Part shown: in pieces, positions 9,199 to 18,248 of the stretch
Layout of the letters: each line of letters begins with the position of its first letter
Numbering within the stretch: the stretch's first letter is position 1
Translations under genes and position numbers: made by a program
Source: Alphaproteobacteria bacterium
GTDB taxonomy: Bacteria; Pseudomonadota; Alphaproteobacteria; Micavibrionales; Micavibrionaceae
Length of the DNA stretch: 64,000 nucleotides
Direction: 5' to 3'
NCBI GenBank assembly: GCA_021775995.1
Contig: JAJFGS010000003.1
Span: 205,654-269,653, forward strand
Notes under the pieces: generated by a model
Told to the model about the DNA's origin: nothing
The model's input: the letters and a program-made list of their open reading frames with translations, nothing else
Databases searched by the model: none

Positions 9199-10095
9199 AT
9201 GGCGTTCACCACTGTTTCTCCCCAATCAACCAATCATATTATGGTGATGGAGCCTGTTTATTTTCATGCTAATCCAGAAACAATGCCAACCAATTCTTAT
9301 CAGCATGGGGACGATAAAGACACACATGAAATTCATCAAAAAGCTTTATTAGAGTTTCGGGCGATGAGAGATCTTTTGGTACAACATGGTGTTGTTATTA
9401 CCACAACCTTAGGGAAAGAAGGTTGTCCCGACGATATTTTTCCAAATTGGATTTCAACCCATGATGGCGGGCGCATGGTTTTATACCCAATGCTTGCGCC
9501 GAATAGACAGGCAGAACGTCGAAAAGATATCATTGATGTTTTGCGCCGTACTTATAAGGATGTGCAGGATTTTTCTCCGCATGAAAAACATGACAAAGCG
9601 TTGGAAAGTACAGGAGCAATGTGTCTTGATAGGGTGAATAAAATTGCGTATCAAGTGCGCTCGGCCCGTTCGCATGATGAATTAGCCGCTATGTGGTGTA
9701 AGATGAATGATTACACTCATATTCCATTTGATACTGAATATAAGGGAAAGCCTGTTTACCATGCGGATGTTGTGATGTGGATTGGAACAGAGTTAGCAGG
9801 TGTGTGTAGTGAGTGTCTTTTAAAAGACGATGTTGTGAAACATTTAAAACATCACCGTGAAGTGATTGAATTTACTAATACCCAAATGGAAGCTTTTTGT
9901 GGTAATTCATTGGAGGTTATTGGCACTGGTGGAGAAAGAATGTTGGTCATGTCAGACGCAGGATATAATTCCTTGAGCGATGAACAAAAAATAACATTGT
10001 CGCAGCATTATAAAACAATCATCCAACCAAAAATCCCAACAATTGAATATTATGGTGGTGGTTCTGCTCGCTGTATGTTGTTGGAGTTATTTTAA
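9199..10095 (+). CDS. ctlX: CtlX-like amidinohydrolase/amidinotransferase-fold protein
   Basis: This 298-residue protein is of the arginine-deiminase/amidinotransferase fold, in the branch called citrulline-utilisation hydrolase CtlX. Visible family marks are VMEPVYFHANPETM near the start, FPNWISTHDGGRMVLYPMLAPNR (residues about 76-98), and ESTGAMCLDR. The His-containing strand YHADVVMWIG and the C-terminal nucleophile GGGSARC (Cys292) are also present. The protein is expected to hydrolyse a guanidino or ureido compound in the cytosol. It stands alone between two polysaccharide operons, with a 120-base upstream spacer. Its stop overlaps the convergent gene by 4 bases. The substrate is inferred from family naming only. 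Confidence 0.8.
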   Translation: MAFTTVSPQSTNHIMVMEPVYFHANPETMPTNSYQHGDDKDTHEIHQKALLEFRAMRDLLVQHGVVITTTLGKEGCPDDIFPNWISTHDGGRMVLYPMLAPNRQAERRKDIIDVLRRTYKDVQDFSPHEKHDKALESTGAMCLDRVNKIAYQVRSARSHDELAAMWCKMNDYTHIPFDTEYKGKPVYHADVVMWIGTELAGVCSECLLKDDVVKHLKHHREVIEFTNTQMEAFCGNSLEVIGTGGERMLVMSDAGYNSLSDEQKITLSQHYKTIIQPKIPTIEYYGGGSARCMLLELF

Positions 10096-10682
10096 GCACT
10101 TAAATCAATTTGTGTGCCGCGTAGAGATTGAAATGGATTTTTATTGTCCGTTGCTGGATTTGGTGTGCGACCCAATAATATATCCGCGTTTTCTGGGCTG
10201 AAATTTAATTTAACATTGCTTGATGTTGAGCCTGTTTCATCGGTATAACGTTGAATAAGACGAAAACTTCCATCATCCTGCCGATCAACAACGCTTTCTA
10301 ATGCTGTTGTACTGCCAGAATCGTTTTGTTGAATGACGATACGCTTGGAGCGATCGGTCGTTGTGGTGATTTCTTCAATACGCGTAAATTTAAGTCCATT
10401 TGGGTTTTCAAATTCTTGTGTACGACGAAAACCATTTTCAGTATCCTTTACTTTTTCAGAAACTAAATTTGAATTATTTTGCTTCGGTTGCGATTGGTCT
10501 TTATCATTGTTTTTGTCCGGTTTTTGACCAGAAATAATAATAACATCTTCCGTTTTTGCCTTTTTAGGCACGGCGACAATATTTGCGGCAGATGAAGTTT
10601 TGTCAGTTTGTGTTTGATTGCGTTGGCGCAGAATCTGCGATAACCAATCATCAATACCACCCGATGTGTTTTGAACAATCAT
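10092..10682 (-). CDS. Hypothetical Ser/Thr/Asn-rich protein
   Basis: The family of this 196-residue product was not recognised. It has no signal peptide or transmembrane segment. Residues 20-85 are low-complexity (Lys, Asn, Gln, Ser) and look disordered. Residues 90-170 alternate hydrophobic and polar residues in beta-strand style (FTRIEEITTTTDRSKRIVIQ, then SFRLIQRYTDETGS), suggesting a small beta-rich domain. The N-terminus MIVQNTSGGIDDWLSQILRQ is helical. The gene is monocistronic and its stop overlaps that of the CtlX-like gene in the shared TTAA. Confidence 0.65.
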   Translation of the reverse strand: MIVQNTSGGIDDWLSQILRQRNQTQTDKTSSAANIVAVPKKAKTEDVIIISGQKPDKNNDKDQSQPKQNNSNLVSEKVKDTENGFRRTQEFENPNGLKFTRIEEITTTTDRSKRIVIQQNDSGSTTALESVVDRQDDGSFRLIQRYTDETGSTSSNVKLNFSPENADILLGRTPNPATDNKNPFQSLRGTQIDLSA

Positions 10683-10915
10683 CGGTTAATCCATAATATA
10701 AAATTCAATGTGAAATAATCTAGTTTCATAAATAACCTATAGAAAAAATAAAAGGATGGCTAAATCCTTCTAAACTGTTGTCCTACAAGTTATTTGGCGA
10801 TCCTATGCCGCATAACATATTTGTACTAGAGTAGATTTGAGATTATGAAGAATTCTGGGTAGTTTCAAGAAAGAAAATTAGATACACTATAGATTATTCA
10901 CAATGCTGTTTTTCT

Positions 10916-11806
10916 ATGGAAAACTTTTATATGATTTATAAATTATTGCAAAACTATAGCTGGCCGTTGCTTTTAATCATCTGCACGATAATAACGGCTG
11001 TTGGTTTTTCATATGACCATCCTGTTGTTGCTTTTAATGTGGCCTATCTTTTCTTAGCGGTCACTTTGTTTTTTCTTGAGAGAAAAATTCCGTTTGAGTT
11101 GAAGTGGCAGGAGAATGATGGACAAACTTTTGCTAATATTGCTCATACGCTTACCAGTAAAGGTGTTGTGCAGGGCTTGGTCATATTTGGTGGGGTTATT
11201 GGTATTACAAGTTATATAACGCCGTTAGAAGGGGAAGGTTATGGGATTTGGCCACGTGATTGGCCTGTTGTTATACAGATTATAATGGGTTTGGTTGCGG
11301 CTGAATTTGGCCTTTATTGGGCGCATCGTATTGCTCACGAATTTTACCCGCTTTGGCGGTTTCACGCGATACATCATAGCGTAACGCGTCTATGGATTAT
11401 AAATACAGGCCGTTTTCATTTTGTAGATTCACTTTTTAGTATTGTTTTGGGTATAAGCATTTTATTGGCATTGGGTGCGCCGTTAGAGGTGGTAACATGG
11501 TTAAGTGCCGTTACGGCTTTTATCGGAATGTTAACGCATTGTAATGTGGATATGAAATTTAAATATTTGTCTTATATATTTAATACGCCAGGACTTCATC
11601 GATGGCATCACAGCCGAGTATTGCGTGAAGGAAATACAAATTATGGAGAAAATTTGATGATATGGGATCAGGTTTTTAAGACATGGTTTAATCCTCCTGA
11701 ACGTCCGCCTAGCGATATTGGTATTGCAGAGGCAATGCCACCAAAATTTACACAACAACTGCTTTGGCCTTTTAAAGGACTTAAGAAACAGAGATCAGTG
11801 AAATGA
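10916..11806 (+). CDS. Sterol desaturase/fatty acid hydroxylase family protein
   Basis: This 296-residue integral membrane di-iron oxygenase carries the family's histidine boxes: HRIAH (137-141), HAIHH (150-154), His208 and HRWHH (228-232). Transmembrane stretches are near residues 16-31, 37-54, 85-100 and 172-190. The family hydroxylates or desaturates lipids, sterols or ether lipids. The ATG at 10916 is used, but a second ATG at 10931 has a better purine-rich stretch upstream and could be the real start. Its end overlaps gmd by 4 bases (ATGA), so it is the first gene of the GDP-fucose operon, an unusual partner. The substrate is unknown. Confidence 0.85.
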   Translation: MENFYMIYKLLQNYSWPLLLIICTIITAVGFSYDHPVVAFNVAYLFLAVTLFFLERKIPFELKWQENDGQTFANIAHTLTSKGVVQGLVIFGGVIGITSYITPLEGEGYGIWPRDWPVVIQIIMGLVAAEFGLYWAHRIAHEFYPLWRFHAIHHSVTRLWIINTGRFHFVDSLFSIVLGISILLALGAPLEVVTWLSAVTAFIGMLTHCNVDMKFKYLSYIFNTPGLHRWHHSRVLREGNTNYGENLMIWDQVFKTWFNPPERPPSDIGIAEAMPPKFTQQLLWPFKGLKKQRSVK

Positions 11807-12837
11807 CAAAACGCGCATTGATTACAGGTGTTACAGGACAAGATGGTGCTTACTTGGCTGAAAATTTGCTCGAAAAAGGTTATGAAGTGCATGGTTTACG
11901 TCCATATTCTGCTGTGCCTGATGAGGGACGTATTGAAAAATTAGAAGAGTTAAAGCTTCATTATGGCGATATGATTGATGGAGGAAATATATTGCGTTTG
12001 ATTGATGCTATTCAGCCAGATGAAATATATAATATGGCAGCGATGAGCCATGTTCACGTTAGTTTTGATGTTCCTGAAGCGACAGCAAATATAAATGCCT
12101 TGGGCGTTTTAAGGGTTTTAGAAGCTTTACGCATGATGGGATCCAAGGGTAAAGATATAAAATTTTATCAAGCGTCTAGCTCTGAAATGTATGGTCGTAG
12201 TCCTGCGCCACAAAATGAGAAGACGAAATTTGAACCTTGTAGCCCTTATGGAACAGCAAAGCTATTTGCGTATTGGACGACCCGTAATTATCGCGAGGCA
12301 TATGGTTTATATGCTGCGAACGGAATTTTATTTAATCATGAAAGCCCTTTGCGTGGTGAGGAATTTGTTACCCGAAAGATTACAAAGGCAATTTGTGAGA
12401 TTGAGGCTGGCTTAAAACAAAAAATATCATTGGGTAATTTAGATTCTAAGCGTGATTGGGGCCATGCTAGCGATTATATGGAAGGCGTTTGGCAGATTCT
12501 ACAGGCGCCAGAGGCTGATGACTATGTTTTGGCCACTGGCGAAGCACATAGTGTTCGTGAATTTGTTGAAGTGGCTTTCTCTCACATTGGTATTAACCTT
12601 GCTTGGGAAGGTGAAAATATTAATGAAGTTGGGCGAAACAAAATAACCGGTGAAACTTTGGTTGAAATTGATCAAGCATTTTTTAGACCAAACGAGGTTC
12701 ATCATTTATTAGGAGATGCAAGTAAAGCTCATAATAAATTAGGTTGGAAACCAAAATATAGTTTTGAAGGCTTAGTTGAAGACATGATGCGTGCCGATAG
12801 AATAATTGATAAACAGAGCAAACCTCGTGCCGCCTAA
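11803..12837 (+). CDS. gmd: GDP-mannose 4,6-dehydratase
   Basis: Gmd converts GDP-mannose to GDP-4-keto-6-deoxymannose, the first step to GDP-fucose and related sugars. The 344-residue protein shows the cofactor motif GVTGQDGAYLAENL near residue 9 and the catalytic region YQASSSEMYG. It also has SPYGTAKLFAYW with the Tyr and Lys of the active site, and the family-typical FNHESPLRGEEFVTRKIT. The length matches the bacterial family. Translation is coupled to the sterol desaturase upstream (ATGA), and fcl overlaps its end. Confidence is high. Confidence 0.95.
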   Translation: MTKRALITGVTGQDGAYLAENLLEKGYEVHGLRPYSAVPDEGRIEKLEELKLHYGDMIDGGNILRLIDAIQPDEIYNMAAMSHVHVSFDVPEATANINALGVLRVLEALRMMGSKGKDIKFYQASSSEMYGRSPAPQNEKTKFEPCSPYGTAKLFAYWTTRNYREAYGLYAANGILFNHESPLRGEEFVTRKITKAICEIEAGLKQKISLGNLDSKRDWGHASDYMEGVWQILQAPEADDYVLATGEAHSVREFVEVAFSHIGINLAWEGENINEVGRNKITGETLVEIDQAFFRPNEVHHLLGDASKAHNKLGWKPKYSFEGLVEDMMRADRIIDKQSKPRAA

Positions 12838-13789
12838 TTTACCTTTAGATTTATCTGAAAAATCTATTTGGGTGGCGGGTGAAACAGGTATGGTTGGGCG
12901 TGCAGTTTTACGTGCTTTAGAAAATGAAGAGGGTAATATTATTTCTGCACCACATTCTGTGCTTGATTTAACAAACCAACAACAAACTTATGAGTGGTTG
13001 GGTGCTAATAAACCAAATATTATCATCATGGCTGCGGCCAAAGTTGGCGGTATAGGCGCGAATATGGCGGAACCTGCTGCGTTTTTGCATGAAAATCTGG
13101 CAATGGCGCAAAATGTTATCCATGGGGCGTTTCAAGCAGATGTTGGTAAGCTTTTATATTTAGGGTCATCCTGTATTTATCCTAAAATAGCTGAACAACC
13201 CATAAAAGAAGAAACTTTATTAACGGGCGCGTTAGAGCCAACAAATGAAGGTTATGCGCTGGCAAAAATTGCCGGGCTTAAACTTTGTCAATTTTATCGT
13301 GAACAACATGGGTGTGATTATATCTCTGCGATGCCGACCAATCTTTATGGATCGTACGATAATTTTGATGCAGAAAAATCGCATGTTATCCCTGCTATGA
13401 TTTTAAAGTTTCATCAGGCAAAAATAAATGGCGATAAAGAAGTTGTGTTGTGGGGGACAGGAATGCCTTTGCGTGAATTTTTATATGTTGATGATTTGGC
13501 GCAAGGGCTTATTCATTTACTTAAAAATTATTCTGATAGCTCGCCTGTTAATATGGGAAGTGGGCAAGAAATTTCAATTTTAGATTTAGCCCAAATGATA
13601 AAAAATATTGTTGGTTTTGAGGGAGGGATTAAATTTGATAGCTCTAAACCTGATGGCACGTCGCGCAAATTGCTCGATAACTCGAAAATTAATGATCTTG
13701 GTTGGGGGGCTGAAACTCAATTGGAGTATGGATTACGGCAGGTGTATGAATGGTATATTAGCCAATCTTCCGCATCGTTAGCAGCGTAA
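12827..13789 (+). CDS. fcl: GDP-L-fucose synthase
   Basis: This epimerase-reductase converts the Gmd product into GDP-L-fucose using NADPH. The cofactor motif VAGETGMVG lies close to the N-terminus. The signature GSSCIYPK is present, as is YALAKIAGLKLC with the active-site Tyr and Lys. A GTG start at 12827, overlapping gmd by 11 bases with an AGAG upstream, is preferred. A TTG at 12806 in the same frame would add 7 residues. The gene forms a complete GDP-fucose pathway with gmd. Its 3' end overlaps a convergent gene by 32 bases. Function is certain, the exact start is not. Confidence 0.93.
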   Translation: MPPNLPLDLSEKSIWVAGETGMVGRAVLRALENEEGNIISAPHSVLDLTNQQQTYEWLGANKPNIIIMAAAKVGGIGANMAEPAAFLHENLAMAQNVIHGAFQADVGKLLYLGSSCIYPKIAEQPIKEETLLTGALEPTNEGYALAKIAGLKLCQFYREQHGCDYISAMPTNLYGSYDNFDAEKSHVIPAMILKFHQAKINGDKEVVLWGTGMPLREFLYVDDLAQGLIHLLKNYSDSSPVNMGSGQEISILDLAQMIKNIVGFEGGIKFDSSKPDGTSRKLLDNSKINDLGWGAETQLEYGLRQVYEWYISQSSASLAA

Positions 13790-14129
13790 TATTATTATCA
13801 TACTCAACTTGTCCAGACATTTGAATTTTATCGTCCTTACGCTGCAGTTTCAAAATAGCTTTATAGGTAACAGGTTCTCGGGTAGGGCTACCATCGGGAG
13901 CGGTCAGCATGAAATCAGTATCGGCTTCTGAGGCATCGGCAACTGAAATCATTTCGACTTCATTTTCGTTAAGGACGGTAAACGTACTTGTCCAAAGACA
14001 ATTGGCAGCATCACGACGCATCGTCTTTCCATCAACAATTTCTGTTTGTCCATCACTTTTCTTTTCAAGAGGTCCTTGATAACTGCTTGTGCTACTGACT
14101 TGATATTTTCCGTCTAATTCATGAGTCAT
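13758..14129 (-). CDS. Hypothetical protein of 123 residues
   Basis: The family of this cytosolic-looking protein was not recognised. It reads as a small lipocalin-like or beta-barrel domain. Alternating strands such as LDGKYQVSSTSSYQGPLEKK, CLWTSTFTVLNENEVEMISV and QMSGQVEYDNNITLLTMRKI give a strand-rich pattern with no helix of note. It lies 11 bases downstream of the peptidase gene and is probably co-transcribed with it. Its last 32 bases overlap the end of fcl on the other strand. Confidence 0.65.
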   Translation of the reverse strand: MTHELDGKYQVSSTSSYQGPLEKKSDGQTEIVDGKTMRRDAANCLWTSTFTVLNENEVEMISVADASEADTDFMLTAPDGSPTREPVTYKAILKLQRKDDKIQMSGQVEYDNNITLLTMRKIG

Positions 14130-14140
14130 TTGTTTTTCCT

Positions 14141-16180
14141 TTATGCAGCTAATAAACCTTCGCGACGCAATAGTGCGTCAGGATCCGCATCACGACCACG
14201 AAAGCGTTTATACAAAATTTCTGGTGGTTCACTACCACCTTTAGAAAGAATTTCGTCTCTATATTTTTTGGCAATTTCTTTGTTGTAGAGACCTTCTTGT
14301 TCAAAGAGTTCAAACGTATCAGCGTCTAAAACCTCTGCCCATTTATAACTGTAATACCCTGCGGCATACCCCCCAGCAAAGATGTGGTTAAACGACGTAG
14401 ACATCGGTCCTGCAAGGCGTGGAAACAGGCGTGTATCTTCAGTGGCTTTGTCTTCAAACTCTGCAACATCTTTAATAGTTGCTGGATCGGTACTATGCCA
14501 ACGCATATCCATCAGGCCAAAACTAATTTGACGAAGACCGCCCATGCCAACCATAAAGTTTTTGGCTTTATTAACTTTTTCGATAAGTTCGGCAGGAATT
14601 TCTTCGCCCGTTTTATAATGCTTGGCAAATAGATCGAGGGTTTCTTTCTTATACGCCCAGTTTTCCTGTACTTGCGATGGTAATTCTACAAAATCCCAAA
14701 GCACAGATGTACCTGAATGGGATGTATAGGTCACATCAGATAAAAGTGCGTGAATTGCATGCCCCATTTCATGGAAAAGGGTTGTGACCTCGCCAAAGCT
14801 TAGCAGTGATGGTGTATCCTTGGTTGGTTTTGTGAAGTTGCAAACAATCGCAACGATAGGTTCCCGCATATCATTGCCTTGTAATCCTTGGTCACGGTAA
14901 CTGGTCTTCCAGGCACCTGATTTTTTGCCAGTGCGTGGGTAAAAGTCCGCATAAAGAACGCCGACAAATTTACCTGTGTCTTCATTATGCACTTCATAAG
15001 CGGTGACATCTTTATGCCATGTTGGAATATTGGCGGCTGGTTTGAAACTTAAGCCAAATAGTTTGCTGAAATGAGTAAAGACACCATCTAAAACTTTTTC
15101 AAGTTGGAAGTAAGGGCGAAGCTCTTCGCTGGAATAATCAAAAATCTTTTGTTTTAACTTCTCGGAATAATAACTGACATCCCACGGCATGATTTCATCA
15201 TTAAAACCAACCTCGATAGCAAATTCTTTAAGGTCAGCCAATTCTTTTTCTGCTGCAGGTTTATAAACTTTTGCTAATTTCTCACTGAAATCAATAACGG
15301 TATCTGGTTTTTTGGCCATACGGCGTTCAAGTACATATTCAGCATGTGTTTTATAACCAAGAAGTTTTGCACGTTCATCACGCAAGCGAACAATTTGAAG
15401 AACCAAGTCACAATTATCAAATTCATCTTTATAGGCTTTGTTACCAAAGGCACGCCACATTTTCTCGCGTAACTCTCGGTTGTCAGCATAGGTTAAGAAT
15501 GGTCCAAAGCTAGGGTAATCAAGGGTAAACAACCATTTATCCTTATATTCTTTTTCTTCTGCGGCGGCTACGGCACCAGCAATAGCGGTTTCTGGCAGGC
15601 CAGATAAATCAGCTTTATCTTCAATGATAAGTTCAAACGCTTCGGCAGATTTTTTATCATTATTCATGAAGCTGGTACCGAGTGTTGACATTTCCTGTGA
15701 AATCTCACGAAGACGATTTTTCTTTTCTTCATTAAGAAGAGCGCCACTGCGGACGAAACCGATATAGGTGTCTTCAAGTAAAGTATGTTGTTCAACATTT
15801 AAACCAAATGAATCTTTGTTATCGAAGACTGACTTAATTTTAGCAAACAAATCTTCATCTAATGAAACGTCACTAGAGAAGGCGGCATTAATAGGACCAA
15901 TTTCTTCAGCAAGGGATTCCAGCTTATCTGTTCCTGCGGCAGAAAGTTGATTATAAAAAATCGACGTAATTTTTCCAAGGTTCAAGGAAGCCATTTCAAG
16001 CGCAACAATGACATTGTCAAATGTCGGTGCTTCTTCATTTATCTTGATAGCATCAATATTCTGACGTGCCTCTTCGATAGCGGCTTTCACGGCGGGCATG
16101 TAATTATCTTCCTTAATTTGGTCAAAAGGAGGTGCGCCGTGGGGTGCGGGAGAGTCTTGAAGTAATATATTGTCAGTCAT
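14141..16180 (-). CDS. dcp: M3 family metallopeptidase, peptidyl-dipeptidase Dcp type
   Basis: This 679-residue zinc peptidase is the same length as Escherichia coli Dcp (about 680). The zinc-binding HEMGH is at residues 470-474, inside TTLFHEMGHAIHALLSD, with a downstream acidic third ligand region. The N-terminal helices (PPFDQIKEDNYMPAVKAAI) resemble Dcp more than oligopeptidase A. It is expected to release dipeptides from peptide C-termini in the cytosol or periplasm. No signal peptide is visible, so it is probably cytosolic. It starts 68 bases from the divergent mnmC. Dcp versus PrlC naming is the main uncertainty. Confidence 0.88.
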   Translation of the reverse strand: MTDNILLQDSPAPHGAPPFDQIKEDNYMPAVKAAIEEARQNIDAIKINEEAPTFDNVIVALEMASLNLGKITSIFYNQLSAAGTDKLESLAEEIGPINAAFSSDVSLDEDLFAKIKSVFDNKDSFGLNVEQHTLLEDTYIGFVRSGALLNEEKKNRLREISQEMSTLGTSFMNNDKKSAEAFELIIEDKADLSGLPETAIAGAVAAAEEKEYKDKWLFTLDYPSFGPFLTYADNRELREKMWRAFGNKAYKDEFDNCDLVLQIVRLRDERAKLLGYKTHAEYVLERRMAKKPDTVIDFSEKLAKVYKPAAEKELADLKEFAIEVGFNDEIMPWDVSYYSEKLKQKIFDYSSEELRPYFQLEKVLDGVFTHFSKLFGLSFKPAANIPTWHKDVTAYEVHNEDTGKFVGVLYADFYPRTGKKSGAWKTSYRDQGLQGNDMREPIVAIVCNFTKPTKDTPSLLSFGEVTTLFHEMGHAIHALLSDVTYTSHSGTSVLWDFVELPSQVQENWAYKKETLDLFAKHYKTGEEIPAELIEKVNKAKNFMVGMGGLRQISFGLMDMRWHSTDPATIKDVAEFEDKATEDTRLFPRLAGPMSTSFNHIFAGGYAAGYYSYKWAEVLDADTFELFEQEGLYNKEIAKKYRDEILSKGGSEPPEILYKRFRGRDADPDALLRREGLLAA

Positions 16181-16248
16181 AATAATAAAGTCGTTCCATT
16201 TTTGAATTAGCGTTTAAATTTTGATTTGCATAGATTATAACTATTTTT

Positions 16249-18018
16249 ATGAAAGATGTACCTGTTTCTGAAGAATTTGATGATATTTATTTCTCAAAAG
16301 AGGATGGATTGGCGGAAACAGCACATGTTTTCCTAAATGGCAATGATTTGCCTGATGCGTGGACAGATAAAGCTCATTTTACCATATTTGAAACAGGGTT
16401 TGGTACAGGGCTAAATTTTTTCAGTGTGTGGAAGTTATTTGAAGAAACGGCCAAAGGTAATCAACGGCTGGATTTCATCTCTGTTGAAAAATACCCCTTA
16501 AAACCTGATGAAATTCGGGGTGCACTTTCCCATTGGGCTGATTATTTTGATGAGCGTATTGACCATTTTTTAGAAAATTACCCGATCAGAGTTGCTGGTT
16601 TTCATCGTATTGTTATTTCAGAGAGAATAACGCTTACACTTATTTTTGACGATATTAATGATGCTTTGCCACAAGTTTCTGCCGATGTGGATTGTTGGTT
16701 TTTGGATGGGTTTACGCCAGCTAAAAACCCTGACATGTGGAGCGAGGTTCTTTATTCTAATATGGCACGACTATCTGTAACGGGTGCAAGCTATGCCACC
16801 TTTACCGCTGCAGGTGATGTGAGGCGTGGGTTAGATGCTGTAGGGTTTAGTGTTATCAAACAAAAAGGTTTTGGTCGTAAGCGTGAAATGATAGCAGGAA
16901 AGTTTAAAGAACAAAAAACTCCTTCAATTAAAAAACAACACGATAAAAAAAGAGTAGCTGTCATCGGTGGTGGTTTGGCAGGGACATCTTGTGCCTGTGT
17001 TTTAAAACAATATGGTTTTGAGCCTGTGATTTACGAACAAGGTGATATGTTGGGCAGTGGTGCTTCAGGAAATTCAGTTGGTCTTTATAATCCCCGATTT
17101 TCTAAACGGCGCGATAATTTGTCTGATTTCTTTGCGCCTGCTTATGCGCAACTTATTCGCACAGCAAAGAAAGCGGGGGAGGCGGTAGATTACAACCCTT
17201 GTGCTGCTTTACATTTGATGAATGAAGCGAATAAGGCTGAACGTTACAAATCTATGGCAAAAAATTGGTTGTGGCATAGTGACCATGTAGAAATTTTGAA
17301 TGCCAAACAGGCAAGTGAAATTGCAGGTGTTCAATTAGATTATAGCGCGTTGTATTTGCCTGATTCGGGCTGTATTTCACCGCAGAAGCTATGTACTTAT
17401 TATGCGCGTGATGTTGAGGTTCACTACAATACTCAAATTGATGATCTAAGTACGTTAGATGAAGGTATTGTTATTTTGGCTTGTGGTGGTGCGGTTAGAA
17501 ATTTTGAAGAACTATCATGGTTAGAATTAGAAACGGTTCGTGGGCAAGTCAGCAGTTTAAAACAAACAGAAATTTCCAAAAATTTAAAATGTAATCTTCA
17601 TTATGGTAGTTATATATCTTGCGCGAAAGACGGCGTTCATTCGGTAGGTTCTACATTTGAAAAATGGATTGAGCATACTGATGTGCTTCAAGAAAACCAC
17701 GAAGAAAATATTCAAAAATTAAAAAATAATATTAGTGTTTTTGAAAAAGAAAATTTTATCATTGAAAATGGCCGTGCCGGTATGCGCGCCGCAACAAATG
17801 ATCGTTTTCCTGTTATTGGTGCTGTACCGCATCATAAAAATGTATATGTTTCTGCTGCTTTTGGGTCTCATGGCATTGTTGCCTCTATTGCTGGGGGACA
17901 TTTAATTGCAGATTTTGTGCGCGGTGGCCCTTTGAGCTTGCCTGCAGACACTATTTATCAGCTGTCACCAAGGAGATTTATCGATAGAGCGGCAAAAAAA
18001 ATGCGCGTTTTGGCGTGA
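16249..18018 (+). CDS. mnmC: Bifunctional tRNA 5-methylaminomethyl-2-thiouridine synthase MnmC
   Basis: MnmC completes the mnm5s2U modification at tRNA wobble position 34. The N-terminal methyltransferase domain shows ETGFGTGLNF at 48-57 and the family signature FLDGFTPAKNPDMW at 151-164. The C-terminal FAD-dependent oxidase domain begins at RVAVIGGGLAG (235-245) and has a typical FAD end (AAFGSHGIVASIAGGHLIAD). The protein has 589 residues. It lacks about 20 N-terminal residues seen in the E. coli protein because a TAG stop lies just upstream of the ATG. Both catalytic domains look intact. Confidence 0.95.
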   Translation: MKDVPVSEEFDDIYFSKEDGLAETAHVFLNGNDLPDAWTDKAHFTIFETGFGTGLNFFSVWKLFEETAKGNQRLDFISVEKYPLKPDEIRGALSHWADYFDERIDHFLENYPIRVAGFHRIVISERITLTLIFDDINDALPQVSADVDCWFLDGFTPAKNPDMWSEVLYSNMARLSVTGASYATFTAAGDVRRGLDAVGFSVIKQKGFGRKREMIAGKFKEQKTPSIKKQHDKKRVAVIGGGLAGTSCACVLKQYGFEPVIYEQGDMLGSGASGNSVGLYNPRFSKRRDNLSDFFAPAYAQLIRTAKKAGEAVDYNPCAALHLMNEANKAERYKSMAKNWLWHSDHVEILNAKQASEIAGVQLDYSALYLPDSGCISPQKLCTYYARDVEVHYNTQIDDLSTLDEGIVILACGGAVRNFEELSWLELETVRGQVSSLKQTEISKNLKCNLHYGSYISCAKDGVHSVGSTFEKWIEHTDVLQENHEENIQKLKNNISVFEKENFIIENGRAGMRAATNDRFPVIGAVPHHKNVYVSAAFGSHGIVASIAGGHLIADFVRGGPLSLPADTIYQLSPRRFIDRAAKKMRVLA

Positions 18019-18076
18019 GTCGTGTTAAAATGAAGAGGTTATTGTTAATTTAAATATTCAATTTGAGGTGTTTTTT

Positions 18077-18241
18077 ATGATTTTAAACCAGTATTTTAAG
18101 TGCAATAAGGGTGCTACAGCAATCGAATATGTGCTGATGGCATCAGGTATAGCTTTAGTTATATTAGCGGCCGTTTTTGCTTTCGGTGGTGATTTAACCA
18201 CTTTGTTTGGTGATCTCGAAGCAACGACAACTCCCCCATAA
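18077..18241 (+). CDS. flp: Orphan Flp-family type IVb pilin
   Basis: This 54-residue gene encodes a class III prepilin. A short charged leader ends in KG, followed by ATAIEYVLMASG, so processing is expected between Gly12 and Ala13. The Glu at mature position 5 and the Tyr after it are the Flp signature. The hydrophobic stretch runs to FAFGGDL. It shares GATAIEY and AFGGDL with the pilin of the Tad locus 32 kb away but has a different tail (ATTTPP) and a leader Cys. It precedes the WecA-like gene by 7 bases. It would need the CpaA peptidase of the main locus. Function as pilin or pseudopilin is unproven. Confidence 0.85.
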   Translation: MILNQYFKCNKGATAIEYVLMASGIALVILAAVFAFGGDLTTLFGDLEATTTPP

Positions 18242-18248
18242 AACTATC

